Assembly: GCA_025462735.1 (NCBI GenBank)
Contig: JAOAPC010000008.1
Location: forward strand, 248,001 to 312,000
Source: Acidobacteriaceae bacterium
GTDB lineage: Bacteria; Acidobacteriota; Terriglobia; Terriglobales; Acidobacteriaceae
Direction: 5' to 3'
Length of the DNA stretch: 64,000 nucleotides
In this document: positions 25,336 through 33,202 of the stretch, one piece after another
Position numbering within the stretch: the stretch's first letter is position 1
Layout: every line of letters begins with the position of its first letter
Translations under genes and position numbers: made by a program
The notes under the pieces: generated by a model
The model's database searches: none
What the model saw: the letters and a program-made list of their open reading frames with translations, nothing else
What the model was told of the DNA's origin: nothing

Positions 25336-25376
25336 CGCATCATCCGCGATGCCGGATTCAGCCAGTGCAGAGGGAC
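25336..25376 (+). pseudogene. mqnC 3'-end remnant B
   Basis: 41 bases match mqnC 21416-21457 at 39 of 42 positions: two transitions and one deleted A, which breaks the frame after 'RIIRDAGF'. It is much closer to the intact mqnC than remnant A is, so it arose later or by a separate event. Homology stops abruptly about 30 bases before the mqnC stop codon. Confidence 0.82.
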
Positions 25377-25531
25377 CTGTTCTGATTTCGTAACAACATG
25401 ACATTGCTTATCGACACGGCGGCACCTAACACTAGAATTCAGGCGCGCATAGGACATTTACGCATATGCGCGTAGTTTGCTTCAGCAAGCCTCGTCAGGA
25501 ACCGTCGAATCACTTAATGAAGGAGATGGAC

Positions 25532-25888
25532 ATGAGACTTCGTTTGATTGTGTGTCTTACAGTTGTATTCAGTTGTGGCGGTGCGTGGTCTCAGACCCTT
25601 AACCGAGCCGCAGAGGAAATCGCGAAGAATAATCCCCTAGCAGCGATTGCTGCTGCGCCTCAGACTGCTTCAGACTTCGAGAACCCGGGCGATTTGCTGT
25701 CGTTTGAGGATCGGGCTTTCTTCTCAAAGCTTCGAATATCAACCGGCGACAGACGAATTCCGGGTTCTCTGTCTAACAGTTGTCCGAATGGTCAACTTCA
25801 ATGTGGGGACGCATGTTGCGGTAGCGATCAACAATGCTGCGTGAACAGTTCGACCGGCGGCCATTACTGCGCTCAAAGATGTAACTAG
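25532..25888 (+). CDS. Cysteine-rich exported protein
   Basis: 118 residues from the ATG at 25532, which has AAGGAG just upstream; an ATG 66 bases earlier has none. A signal peptide (MRLRLIVCLTVVFSCGGAWS) is followed by an Ala-rich helical part and, after 'SLSNS', a compact domain of about 35 residues with eight cysteines ('CPNGQLQCGDACCGSDQQCC...YCAQRC'). The CC pairs and even spacing suggest a disulfide-knotted module like those in toxins, bacteriocin-like peptides and carbohydrate-binding knottins. No enzyme motif is visible and no processing partner is adjacent. Confidence 0.75.
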   Translation: MRLRLIVCLTVVFSCGGAWSQTLNRAAEEIAKNNPLAAIAAAPQTASDFENPGDLLSFEDRAFFSKLRISTGDRRIPGSLSNSCPNGQLQCGDACCGSDQQCCVNSSTGGHYCAQRCN

Positions 25889-26158
25889 CGTTGCCTACTT
25901 CCTTCGGATAAAGGTGGCCCTGCCCGCTGGGTGGGGTCAATTTTCATTTGTGTCCTTCTGCCAGAGCTGGGCTCCCGCTTTGTTCCCAGGTCGACGAATC
26001 GTTCTCAGAGAAACTACATTCCGCAATCTGCCGCCGCGCCGCTGTTCCCCGACGACGTATCCTGCTCCTACGCGAAAGACACCTTGCCATGTAGGGGTAT
26101 CTGCATGCCTGGTATTGCATCCTTGCCGCGAGTGATAATTACTTTTAATGGAGAGTAC

Positions 26159-26779
26159 ATGGACGAAGAACTTAAGAAGAAGGTAATCGAAATTGGGGAG
26201 ACGGTAAAAGCGCTTCCGCCCAATGTCCAGGAAAAGGCTTTCGAAATGCTTCTCGCCCGTGAATTGGGGCTCGGCGGAACAGCTCACCGTGATACCGCAA
26301 CTGGCGGGCAGCAAGGGGCAGGGGAGGCGGCGCAGGCCGGAGCCGAGCAGGCAATACAGACCAAAGGTGGAGAGGATTTAGGCACGAATGACTTGCACCT
26401 AAAGGCTAGAAAATTCCTTGAGAAGCAGAGCCTTTCGTTGGACGATCTGAACGAACTTTTCTATAAACAGGGAGACGACATTGAGCCCCTGTTCGAGGAC
26501 CTTAAGACGACCAAGTCGTCCGAAAGCCAGATTAGGCTGGGCCTGCTGTCCGCGCTTCGTAACGCGATAAAGACTGGCGAATTCGAGTTTAGCGGCGAAG
26601 ACGTTCGCCAGCAGTGCCAACTGAGAAAGACTTACGACAGTACAAACTTCAAAGCGAATTTTCGTAATAACAGGAGACTGTTCGACAAATTTGATAGCTA
26701 CGAGAAGGAGAAGCCCACCATTAGGCTCAGCGAAGAAGGCCGCAGCGAGTTAGCAAAGCTCATCAAGGAGCTTCAGTAA
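26159..26779 (+). CDS. Partner protein of the HEPN-like gene, unknown function
   Basis: 206 residues from the ATG at 26159 (GGAG upstream); an upstream in-frame start would add 76 residues of unlikely sequence. Residues 1-40 are a charged helix, 41-75 an Ala/Gly/Gln-rich linker, and the rest is helical. The C-terminal 60 residues ('STNFKANFRNNRRLFDKFDSYEKEKPTIRLSEEGRSELAKLIKEL') look like a winged-helix module ending in an LSxxGxxELxxLI helix. The next gene starts four bases after its stop, so the two are translationally linked. No family is recognised. A regulatory or antitoxin role is only inference. Confidence 0.72.
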   Translation: MDEELKKKVIEIGETVKALPPNVQEKAFEMLLARELGLGGTAHRDTATGGQQGAGEAAQAGAEQAIQTKGGEDLGTNDLHLKARKFLEKQSLSLDDLNELFYKQGDDIEPLFEDLKTTKSSESQIRLGLLSALRNAIKTGEFEFSGEDVRQQCQLRKTYDSTNFKANFRNNRRLFDKFDSYEKEKPTIRLSEEGRSELAKLIKELQ

Positions 26780-26783
26780 ACGC

Positions 26784-27602
26784 ATGTCTGAGCCGTCGTT
26801 GGTCATTTCACTCAAAGACTTCGGATCCAAGCTGAAGGCGCTCAAGAAGGATGTAAAAGCCGAAACGGTTCAGCAGATTGCAAAGATGTCATTGAGATCG
26901 AGGGCCGAGAGCCTTGGAACCGAATGGTTCTCGTCAATAGAGCCAACTCTGAAGTCGTCAAATTTCGACCCCTCCCTGTTATTGACATACTCGGAGAACT
27001 TCCAGAAATTAATAAAGCTTTCGGGTCCGAGTAATCTCCGCACCCGATATCTAACAGTTTTGAATGACGTCAGCAATGAGTTCAGATCCGATTTCGTTCT
27101 TGCAGCTCAAACTAAGCCAGCTACGCCGACGTCCCAACTCGCGACGCTTCTAGCGGGAATAACGAACACCACGCAGAGCGAATATCTGAAGGAAGCAATC
27201 GAATGCTCCAAATACAAACTCTATCGGGCGGCAGCAATGTTGGGTTGGTCCGCAACTATTGATCAGATCCACCGTGCGATTGAGAAGATAGGGTTTGCTA
27301 AATTCAATATCGCCTCATCCGCCATGGCCAGCCAAACGAAAGGCAGATTCAAGAAGTTCAACCAAGTACAAAACGTTTCTTCGCTGAGTGACCTTAGGGA
27401 GGTATTTGACAACATAATCCTATGGATACTGGAGGGGATGCAGCTGATCGATAGCAATCAACACACTCGACTTCATAGCTGCTTCGAGCTCAGATGCCAA
27501 TGCTCCCATCCGGGCGAGGCACCCATAACGGAGTACAATCTGTTGTCTTTTTTCTCCGATATAAATGAAATTGTCTTCAAGAATCCAAAACTAACTCCGT
27601 AG
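26784..27602 (+). CDS. HEPN-like domain protein
   Basis: 272 residues, soluble and mostly helical. Residues 135-265 fit a HEPN bundle: a first helix 'YLKEAIECSKYKLYRAAAMLGWSATIDQIHRAI', a variable insert, then 'FELRCQCSHPGEAPITEYNLLSFFSDINEIVF' with the R-x4-H signature (Arg237, His242) of HEPN RNases, though the usual Asn after Arg is Cys. The N-terminal 120 residues are not recognised. HEPN proteins act as RNA-cleaving toxins or immunity effectors, often paired with an upstream regulator as here. The codon use looks more AT-rich than in neighbouring core genes, in keeping with transfer. Activity is unproven. Confidence 0.68.
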   Translation: MSEPSLVISLKDFGSKLKALKKDVKAETVQQIAKMSLRSRAESLGTEWFSSIEPTLKSSNFDPSLLLTYSENFQKLIKLSGPSNLRTRYLTVLNDVSNEFRSDFVLAAQTKPATPTSQLATLLAGITNTTQSEYLKEAIECSKYKLYRAAAMLGWSATIDQIHRAIEKIGFAKFNIASSAMASQTKGRFKKFNQVQNVSSLSDLREVFDNIILWILEGMQLIDSNQHTRLHSCFELRCQCSHPGEAPITEYNLLSFFSDINEIVFKNPKLTP

Positions 27603-27673
27603 CGTATTGTTCAGCTGGAAAGTTGGCTTGCATCCCGACAGAACTTAACCTTCGCAAGAGGGTTGTATAGGTC

Positions 27674-27805
27674 ATGTCGATCCTGAGGCTCGCGCTATTG
27701 TCGTTGCTTTTCCTTTGTGTCGCTGGCAGCCTGGCCTACCCTTGGGATTACCAGCCCGAGGCTGCCCCGGCCTTTGCGGTTTTCAGAGGGTGGGAGCCTG
27801 CCTGA
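27674..27805 (+). CDS. Possible 43-residue secreted peptide
   Basis: A short frame from ATG 27674 to TGA 27803-27805. It begins MSILRLALLSLLFLCVAGSL, a convincing signal peptide, and leaves about 22 residues, 'YPWDYQPEAAPAFAVFRGWEP'. The ribosome-binding site is weak (AGGTC right before the ATG), and no terminator is clear. It could equally be a chance frame between the HEPN operon and the alcohol dehydrogenase. Confidence 0.4.
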   Translation: MSILRLALLSLLFLCVAGSLAYPWDYQPEAAPAFAVFRGWEPA

Positions 27806-27969
27806 CGTTCACTCCAAGCCGTGTTTCGCAGGCACGGTTTTTATCTTGCAAAACTCACTATCAGCAGTACAATTCGGACGGTTCCGACCGCAGAAGATTC
27901 CTATCCACGTGTTCATCAGATCAGTTTTCCTGATTGGTCTGAAGAAGACGGCGCCACCAAGGAGGCCAC

Positions 27970-29076
27970 ATGAGCGCACTGCGAGCTGTACCAATTCCTG
28001 AAGAAGCACCGAAGCCCCAAACCTACACAGCCAAGGCGTATGCGGCGCAGAGTCCAACGTCGAGCATGGCGGCAATTACCATTCCGCGACGCACGCCGCA
28101 GCCGAAAGATGTTCAGATCGAGATTCTCTACTGCGGCGTCTGTCACACCGATCTGCATTTCGCCCACAACGATTTTGCCAATTCCATTCCAACCACTTAT
28201 CCCTGCGTGCCCGGCCACGAGATCGTAGGACGGGTGGTGAAAACTGGTAATGCGGTCACGAAATTTAGAAACGGCGACCTGGCTGCGGTGGGCTGCATGG
28301 TGGATTCGGACCGCACGTGCGAGAGCTGCCGCGAAGGTGAAGAGCAATATTGCGCGAGCATGCCTGTCCTCACCTACAACGGGCCGGACAAGCATCTCGG
28401 CGGAGTCACCTACGGCGGCTATTCACAAAGCGTGGTCGTGGACGAGGATTTCGTGCTGCACGTGCCGAAAAACCTGAACCTCGCGGCCGCAGCTCCGCTG
28501 CTCTGCGCCGGGATCACGACGTATGCTCCGCTCCGCCGCGCCAAAATTCGGGCGGGACAGAAGGTGGGCATCGTGGGCCTTGGCGGACTCGGCCATATAG
28601 GCGTTAAATTCGCGGCGGCGTTCGGGGCGAATGTCGTTGTTTTCACCACGAGTGCCAACAAAACCGCTGACGCGATCCGGCTCGGCGCGCACGAGGTTGT
28701 GAATTCAAAGAATGACGCCGAAATGCAGAAACATGCGGGCACGTTTCATTTCATCCTTGACACTGTACCCGTGCAGCACAACATCAATCCTTACATCAAC
28801 CTGCTGAAGCGAGACGGAACGCTCGGGCTGGTCGGCGCTCCGGCAGAGCCTTTGCCGCTCGAGGTGTTCGGCCTGCTGTTCGGGCGCAAGCACATCTCAG
28901 GCTCGATCATAGGCGGCATCCGCGAGACGCAAGAGATGCTGGATTTCTGTGGCGAGCACAACGTCACGGCGGACGTCGAAATGATCGGCATTCAGCAGAT
29001 CAATCAAGCCTATGATCGCCTGCTGAAGAACGACGTGAAATACCGCTTCGTGATTGATATGGCATCGCTGAAGTAG
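27970..29076 (+). CDS. Zinc-dependent alcohol/aldehyde dehydrogenase, CAD/YahK-like
   Basis: 368 residues with AAGGAGG before the ATG. A GroES-like catalytic domain has 'CGVCHTDLH' (catalytic Cys58) and 'PGHEIVGRVV' (His83, Glu84). A Rossmann domain follows with 'GIVGLGGLGHIGVKFAAAFG'. Family: NADP(H)-dependent cinnamyl-alcohol-type dehydrogenases with broad aldehyde range. In the structural zinc loop 'CMVDSDRTCESCREGEEQYC' the first of four ligands is Asp114 in place of Cys. The C-terminus 'KYRFVIDMASLK' recurs as a remnant after the winged-helix/TPR gene at 33.2 kb. Confidence 0.93.
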   Translation: MSALRAVPIPEEAPKPQTYTAKAYAAQSPTSSMAAITIPRRTPQPKDVQIEILYCGVCHTDLHFAHNDFANSIPTTYPCVPGHEIVGRVVKTGNAVTKFRNGDLAAVGCMVDSDRTCESCREGEEQYCASMPVLTYNGPDKHLGGVTYGGYSQSVVVDEDFVLHVPKNLNLAAAAPLLCAGITTYAPLRRAKIRAGQKVGIVGLGGLGHIGVKFAAAFGANVVVFTTSANKTADAIRLGAHEVVNSKNDAEMQKHAGTFHFILDTVPVQHNINPYINLLKRDGTLGLVGAPAEPLPLEVFGLLFGRKHISGSIIGGIRETQEMLDFCGEHNVTADVEMIGIQQINQAYDRLLKNDVKYRFVIDMASLK

Positions 29077-29118
29077 GCAGGTTCGTGGCACGAATCGTGT
29101 TGGTTACCATGTCAAAAC

Positions 29119-29155
29119 CCCCACCCTATCGCAAAGAACGCGATAAGGGTGGGGC
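29119..29155. repeat. REP-like hairpin CCCCACCCTATCGC / GCGATAAGGGTGGGG
   Basis: A stem of about 14 base pairs with one bulged base and a seven-base loop lies between the convergent alcohol dehydrogenase and DUF1810 genes. CCCCACCCT...AGGGTGGGG hairpins are frequent dispersed elements in acidobacterial genomes as far as I know. There is no T run, so it is not an ordinary terminator. Confidence 0.7.
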
Positions 29156-29186
29156 AACCTCAGATTTTTGCGAACCTCAGCTGGAT

Positions 29187-29648
29187 TCAAAGTCTCTGTT
29201 GCCCCAGGTATCCGAGAGTGAGCGGATCAAGTTCACCGGCGAAGTATTTCTCCAGTGCGTCGATGAAAATCTGATTCTCCGGCGCGGCATTGGCGGGCGT
29301 AGCTTTGGCGAAGAGTGTCATCGATGATCGGAATTTCATAGCGTCAATGGCCCCGAATATGTTCTCAGCGGAGTGTCCCTCGACAGCATTCACCAGTTGA
29401 GTGCATTCTTGAAGCCGCGGACCAAGAACCGGGTGTTGCAGGTAAGCAGCGGCCTCTTGTAATGACAAAATTCCAAAAAAGTTAGATTGCGCGGTGTGTC
29501 CCAGGCCTTTGAGTTGGGGAAAAATGAACCACATCCAGTGGCTGCGCTTGCGCCCTTGTGTAAGTTCAGCGGTCACGCTAGCGATAACGTGCTGCTGTGC
29601 GTCAACAAACCGTTCGAGGTTGTAGGGGTCGTCTAGTTTCACGTTCAT
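29187..29648 (-). CDS. DUF1810 family protein
   Basis: 153 residues from the ATG at 29646-29648. The family opening 'DPYNLERFVDAQQHVIASVTAELTQGRKRSHWMWFIFPQLKGLGHT' is followed by 'EAAAYLQHPVLGPRLQECTQLVN', 'ENIFGAIDAMKFRSSMTLFAKA' and 'FIDALEKYFAGELDPLTLGYL', all typical of DUF1810 (calpastatin-like annotation in some databases). It is small, helical and cytoplasmic. Its function is unknown. Confidence 0.9.
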   Translation of the reverse strand: MNVKLDDPYNLERFVDAQQHVIASVTAELTQGRKRSHWMWFIFPQLKGLGHTAQSNFFGILSLQEAAAYLQHPVLGPRLQECTQLVNAVEGHSAENIFGAIDAMKFRSSMTLFAKATPANAAPENQIFIDALEKYFAGELDPLTLGYLGQQRL

Positions 29649-29829
29649 TTCCGAAGGGGTACTCTCAATTCTTATGATGTCAAAACGGAGCCATCGTTTG
29701 ACAAGGGAAGCGCGATAGCCTACCGTGGTTGATGAGTTAGCACGTCCTCCCACTCTTTCAGGTTCTCTGAACTAAGTCAGCCCATCTGAAGTTTTCCCAC
29801 CTTAGTCACGCACTGAAAGGACCACATCC

Positions 29830-30294
29830 ATGAAAAGAATCATGCTTACGTTTTTTGCTTCGATCGTAGTATTGGCAGTCCTGAGCCCGGTCGCCGCGGC
29901 GAAGAAGGCCATAAGCGGTGACGCTGTTGCCGCGATTACGCAATTTGAGAACGATGCCGTGAAGGCTGATCTGGCGGGAGATTCATCGTTCTTCCAGAAG
30001 AATTATGCCGACAACTGGACCGGCGGCTTCAGTGGTGGAACCTGGACCACGAAGGAATCGATGTTGGCCGATATGAAAGATACCACCAACAACAAAATGA
30101 ACAGCGAAGAGATCAGCGATCTCAAGGTCCGCGTTTACGACAGCAACACCGCCATCGCTACGTACACCAGCACTTATGATGCGATGATCCGCGGCGAACA
30201 CCGCGCCAAGACGGTCTTGAGCACCGACACTTTTGTTCTGCAGAACGGTACTTGGAAAGAAGTTGCAGGCCACAGTTCGGTTGCCGCGAAGTAG
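29830..30294 (+). CDS. Exported SnoaL-like / DUF4440 protein
   Basis: 154 residues. A signal peptide (MKRIMLTFFASIVVLAVLSPVAAA) precedes an NTF2-like domain: 'AVAAITQFENDAVKADLAGDSSFFQKNYADNWTGGFSGGTWTTKESMLADMKD', 'SDLKVRVYDSNTAIATYTSTYDA', 'STDTFVLQNGTWKEVAGHSS'. The cone-shaped fold usually binds small hydrophobic ligands. No catalytic residue is obvious. 'GAAAGGA' precedes the start. A bidirectional terminator at 30400-30432 ends it. Confidence 0.88.
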   Translation: MKRIMLTFFASIVVLAVLSPVAAAKKAISGDAVAAITQFENDAVKADLAGDSSFFQKNYADNWTGGFSGGTWTTKESMLADMKDTTNNKMNSEEISDLKVRVYDSNTAIATYTSTYDAMIRGEHRAKTVLSTDTFVLQNGTWKEVAGHSSVAAK

Positions 30295-30399
30295 ATTAGC
30301 GTCTTGTTTGACCGGGAAAACCCCGCTTCTCGCACAAGGCAAGAAGTGGGGCACCCTGGTTTTCCGTGATCCAAATTCCTCGTGACTTCGCAAGGTAGC

Positions 30400-30432
30400 A
30401 AAAAGGGCTGGCGGTTAGCAGCCCTTTCTTTT
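30400..30432. terminator. Bidirectional rho-independent terminator
   Basis: AAGGGCTG-GCGGTTAG-CAGCCCTT has TTCTTTT after it on the plus strand and TTTTTG after it on the minus strand. It lies between the convergent SnoaL-like gene (plus) and cupredoxin gene (minus) and serves both. Confidence 0.82.
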
Positions 30433-30447
30433 ACTGCCTTGCCTGGG

Positions 30448-31029
30448 TCATTTGACCTCGACCGTGACCCGCATCCATGGATGGATACAGCACTCGAAAT
30501 GGTGCTCCCCTTTTGACAGGTTCGTGACCTCCATCTGGCTGCCTTGAATAAGTCGAGTCTTGGCGACGGCGACATTCGAAAAACCCCCGGAGCACTCGTG
30601 CACCGTCTGCTCGCCCGCATTGAGGCCATCGATAAACCCGCCACCAAACTTCTTGACCTCGGTAAAGGTGTGAGGCTCGCCGCCCTGATCGGTTACGACA
30701 AGAGTCGTTCCTTCTTTGATCGTCAGCGTGTCGGGTTCGAAGTCCCAACCTGGATCCGGAGCCTTGGCAGCCGCCTTTGTAAATAAGTCGGACAGAGTTG
30801 TGCTGAATCCCAGCGCCCCTAGCGCGACGTTCTTGCAGAAGTCAGGGCCAAGTGCGGCATTGAAGGTGATCGGATCGCATTCGTCCAGCGCTACAATTGG
30901 GGCGATCCGGGCTGATTTATCGTCATTGTCGCTTTTATTGTGGGTTTCATTCTGCGCAACCGCGCATGTGGCGGCGAGCAGTATCAAGCTGCCAACGACT
31001 AGTCCGAGCTTCGGCATGGTAATTCCCAT
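30448..31029 (-). CDS. Exported cupredoxin-like protein
   Basis: 193 residues with a signal peptide (cleavage after VAQ, about residue 26). The C-terminal 100 residues form a type-1 copper fold: 'PDTLTIKEGTTLVVTDQGGEPHTFTEV' provides the first His, and 'GEHHFECCIHPWMRVTVEV' gives the Cys, second His and Met ligands in the C-x2-H-x2-M spacing seen in plastocyanin-like proteins. It should bind copper in the periplasm. The sequence before the cupredoxin part (40-90), with two further cysteines, is not recognised. Its electron partner is unknown. Confidence 0.86.
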   Translation of the reverse strand: MGITMPKLGLVVGSLILLAATCAVAQNETHNKSDNDDKSARIAPIVALDECDPITFNAALGPDFCKNVALGALGFSTTLSDLFTKAAAKAPDPGWDFEPDTLTIKEGTTLVVTDQGGEPHTFTEVKKFGGGFIDGLNAGEQTVHECSGGFSNVAVAKTRLIQGSQMEVTNLSKGEHHFECCIHPWMRVTVEVK

Positions 31030-31300
31030 ATTCCTTCTCCTTATTAATATTGTCGGGTCATGGCTCGGAAGGGCGACTAGCCTGGGACCTCAATCCCTGG
31101 AAGTGCTGGTTCTCAAGCGCGATGAACAGCGGTGATTGTTGTCCACAGACCGGAAACCTTCAATGCCTGCAGCCTCCTTCTCTCCCCATAGTTTTCTCCA
31201 TTGCTAAACTATTGATGAACAAAGCTGTTCGCGGCCTACGCAAAGAGGTCTCCAAGCACAAAAAACTGTGATAGGCTCTGCAAAGTTCGTGGAACTCGCC

Positions 31301-33202
31301 ATGTCCGTCTCTGCCCCAGCCGCCCGTGTCCTGCGCTTCAACATTTTTGAATTGGATGTTCGCGCGGGCGAGCTGCGTAAACGCGGTTTGAAACTGCGAC
31401 TGCAAGGCCAACCGCTCGAAGTGCTGGCAATATTGCTGCAGCGCGCAGGCGACGTGGTGACTCGCGAAGAACTCCGGACGCAAATGTGGACGGCCGATAC
31501 CTTTGTCGATTTCGATCACAGCCTTCACAACGCAATTGCGAGACTTCGCGAAGCGCTGGGCGATTCAGCCGAGACCCCTCGTTACATCGAAACCCTGCCA
31601 CGACGCGGATACAGGTTTATTGCACCCGTGGAGGAGATTGGGGTCCAGAAATCCCAGCCGCCTTCACAAAGCACGCAGGCCCGCGAAGCACCGGTTCGGG
31701 AGAGGCGGAGCATCGGTCGGCTGGCTATAGCACTCACGCTTCTGGGTCTGCTTTTTACGGGATTGGGCCTGTGGGTTGTCTCGGCATTTTCGCGACACGC
31801 AATTGTGGCTCCGCCCATTCACTCCCTAGCCGTTCTGCCCCTGGCCAACTTTTCCGGCGATCCGTCCCAGGATTTTTTCGTTGATGGAATGACGGACGAG
31901 TTAATCACTGACCTCGCCAAAGTTAGCGCTCTCCGCGTGATCTCCCGAACTTCGGTGATGCGCTACAAAGGCACAAAAAAGGGTTTGCCGGAGATTGCGC
32001 GAGAATTGAACGTGGACGGGATAGTCGAGGGATCCGTCACGCGCTCCGGTCAACGAATCCGAATTACCGCCCAGTTGCTTCATGCACCCACAGATAAGCA
32101 CCTCTGGGCAGAAACCTATGAGCGTGATCTTGGCGACGTCCTCAGGTTACAAAGTGAGGTGGCGCAGGCGATAGCACAGCAAGTCCGTGCACAAGTAACT
32201 CCGCAGCAACAGGTCCAGCTCCGCTCGGCCCGCCCCGTGAACCCAGAGGCGTACGAAGCCTATCTGCGAGGGCGTTATTACCTGTCAAACCAGTTCACGA
32301 TGGCGCAGCCTTTGAATCAGGCGAAAAGCTACTTTGAAGAATCAATCAAGAAAGATCCTGGCTTTGCCCTGGCGTACTCGGGCTTGGCAGATTCTTATGT
32401 GTATTTGTCACTTTTCCATCAGATACCACCAGAGATTGCTTATCAGTCTGCGACAGAAGCCTTACACAGGGCTGCGGAACTCGACGACACCATCGGGGAA
32501 GTCCACGATACCCTTGCCCTGCTAGGTTGGCGCTTCAAGTGGGACTGGGCCGCTGCCGAACGGGAGTTGGATGAAGCGATTGCTCTGGCACCGAGTTACA
32601 GTTGCGCTCACGAGGACCACGCGGTGTATCTCGGATTTATGGGCCGGCGCGATGAGGCTCTGGCTGAACTCGCCAAAAGTAAAGAGATGGATCCGGGTCC
32701 CAGCTCCGCTATGTCCGAAGCGGGGACCTTTTATCAGCTACGGGATTGGCCGCGTTTGGTCGAAACTAGCCGCCGAGGAATTGCTTCGAATCCCAATGAA
32801 TGGGTCGAGCACTACAATCTCGCGGTCGGCTACGAAGGTACGAACAAATTACTGGAAGCCATTTCTGAATATCAGAAGGCAGTTGAGATTTCAAATGGCG
32901 ATCAGGATGCGATGGCCGCGCTCGCGCATGCTTATGCCGTGATCGGCAAAAGATATGAAGCGCAGAAGATTCTTCGTGACTTACAGCAGAAATCGAAAAC
33001 TGCCTATGTCTCGCCATACTTCTTCGCAACCATATACGCTGGACTGGGCGAGAAGGACAAAGCGTTCGAGTTCCTGGAAAAAGCTTACCGCGAGAAATCG
33101 TTGGAGATCGGCTGGCATCTCAAAGCCGACTTGCGGATTGACAATCTCCGCTCCGATCTGCGATTCCAGAAATTACTACAGCGAATTGGCTTTCCTGGCT
33201 AA
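31301..33202 (+). CDS. Winged-helix (CadC-like) / TolB-like / TPR regulator, copy 2
   Basis: 633 residues from the ATG at 31301; an upstream GTG at 31268 is also in frame. It has the same plan as the gene at 22424: winged helix 8-100 ('VLAILLQRAGDVVTREELRTQMW', 'YIETLPRRGYRFIAPV'), one membrane helix about 137-160, a TolB-like domain 170-300 ('LANFSGDPSQDFFVDGMTDELI', 'ELNVDGIVEGSVTRSG') and TPRs to the end. The two copies are clear paralogs. Its stop is followed in frame by a copy of a zinc alcohol dehydrogenase 3' end. The target genes are unknown; the divergent cupredoxin gene is a candidate by position. Confidence 0.9.
   Translation: MSVSAPAARVLRFNIFELDVRAGELRKRGLKLRLQGQPLEVLAILLQRAGDVVTREELRTQMWTADTFVDFDHSLHNAIARLREALGDSAETPRYIETLPRRGYRFIAPVEEIGVQKSQPPSQSTQAREAPVRERRSIGRLAIALTLLGLLFTGLGLWVVSAFSRHAIVAPPIHSLAVLPLANFSGDPSQDFFVDGMTDELITDLAKVSALRVISRTSVMRYKGTKKGLPEIARELNVDGIVEGSVTRSGQRIRITAQLLHAPTDKHLWAETYERDLGDVLRLQSEVAQAIAQQVRAQVTPQQQVQLRSARPVNPEAYEAYLRGRYYLSNQFTMAQPLNQAKSYFEESIKKDPGFALAYSGLADSYVYLSLFHQIPPEIAYQSATEALHRAAELDDTIGEVHDTLALLGWRFKWDWAAAERELDEAIALAPSYSCAHEDHAVYLGFMGRRDEALAELAKSKEMDPGPSSAMSEAGTFYQLRDWPRLVETSRRGIASNPNEWVEHYNLAVGYEGTNKLLEAISEYQKAVEISNGDQDAMAALAHAYAVIGKRYEAQKILRDLQQKSKTAYVSPYFFATIYAGLGEKDKAFEFLEKAYREKSLEIGWHLKADLRIDNLRSDLRFQKLLQRIGFPG

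Noticed and set aside
25931-26158. A 76-residue N-terminal extension of the HEPN partner protein
   Set aside because: The ATG at 26159 has a good GGAG site, and the upstream residues are Cys/Pro/Arg-rich, unlike the helical body.
27715-28001. Two overlapping plus-strand frames before the alcohol dehydrogenase
   Set aside because: No start signals, odd composition, and the second runs across the AAGGAGG site and start of the dehydrogenase.
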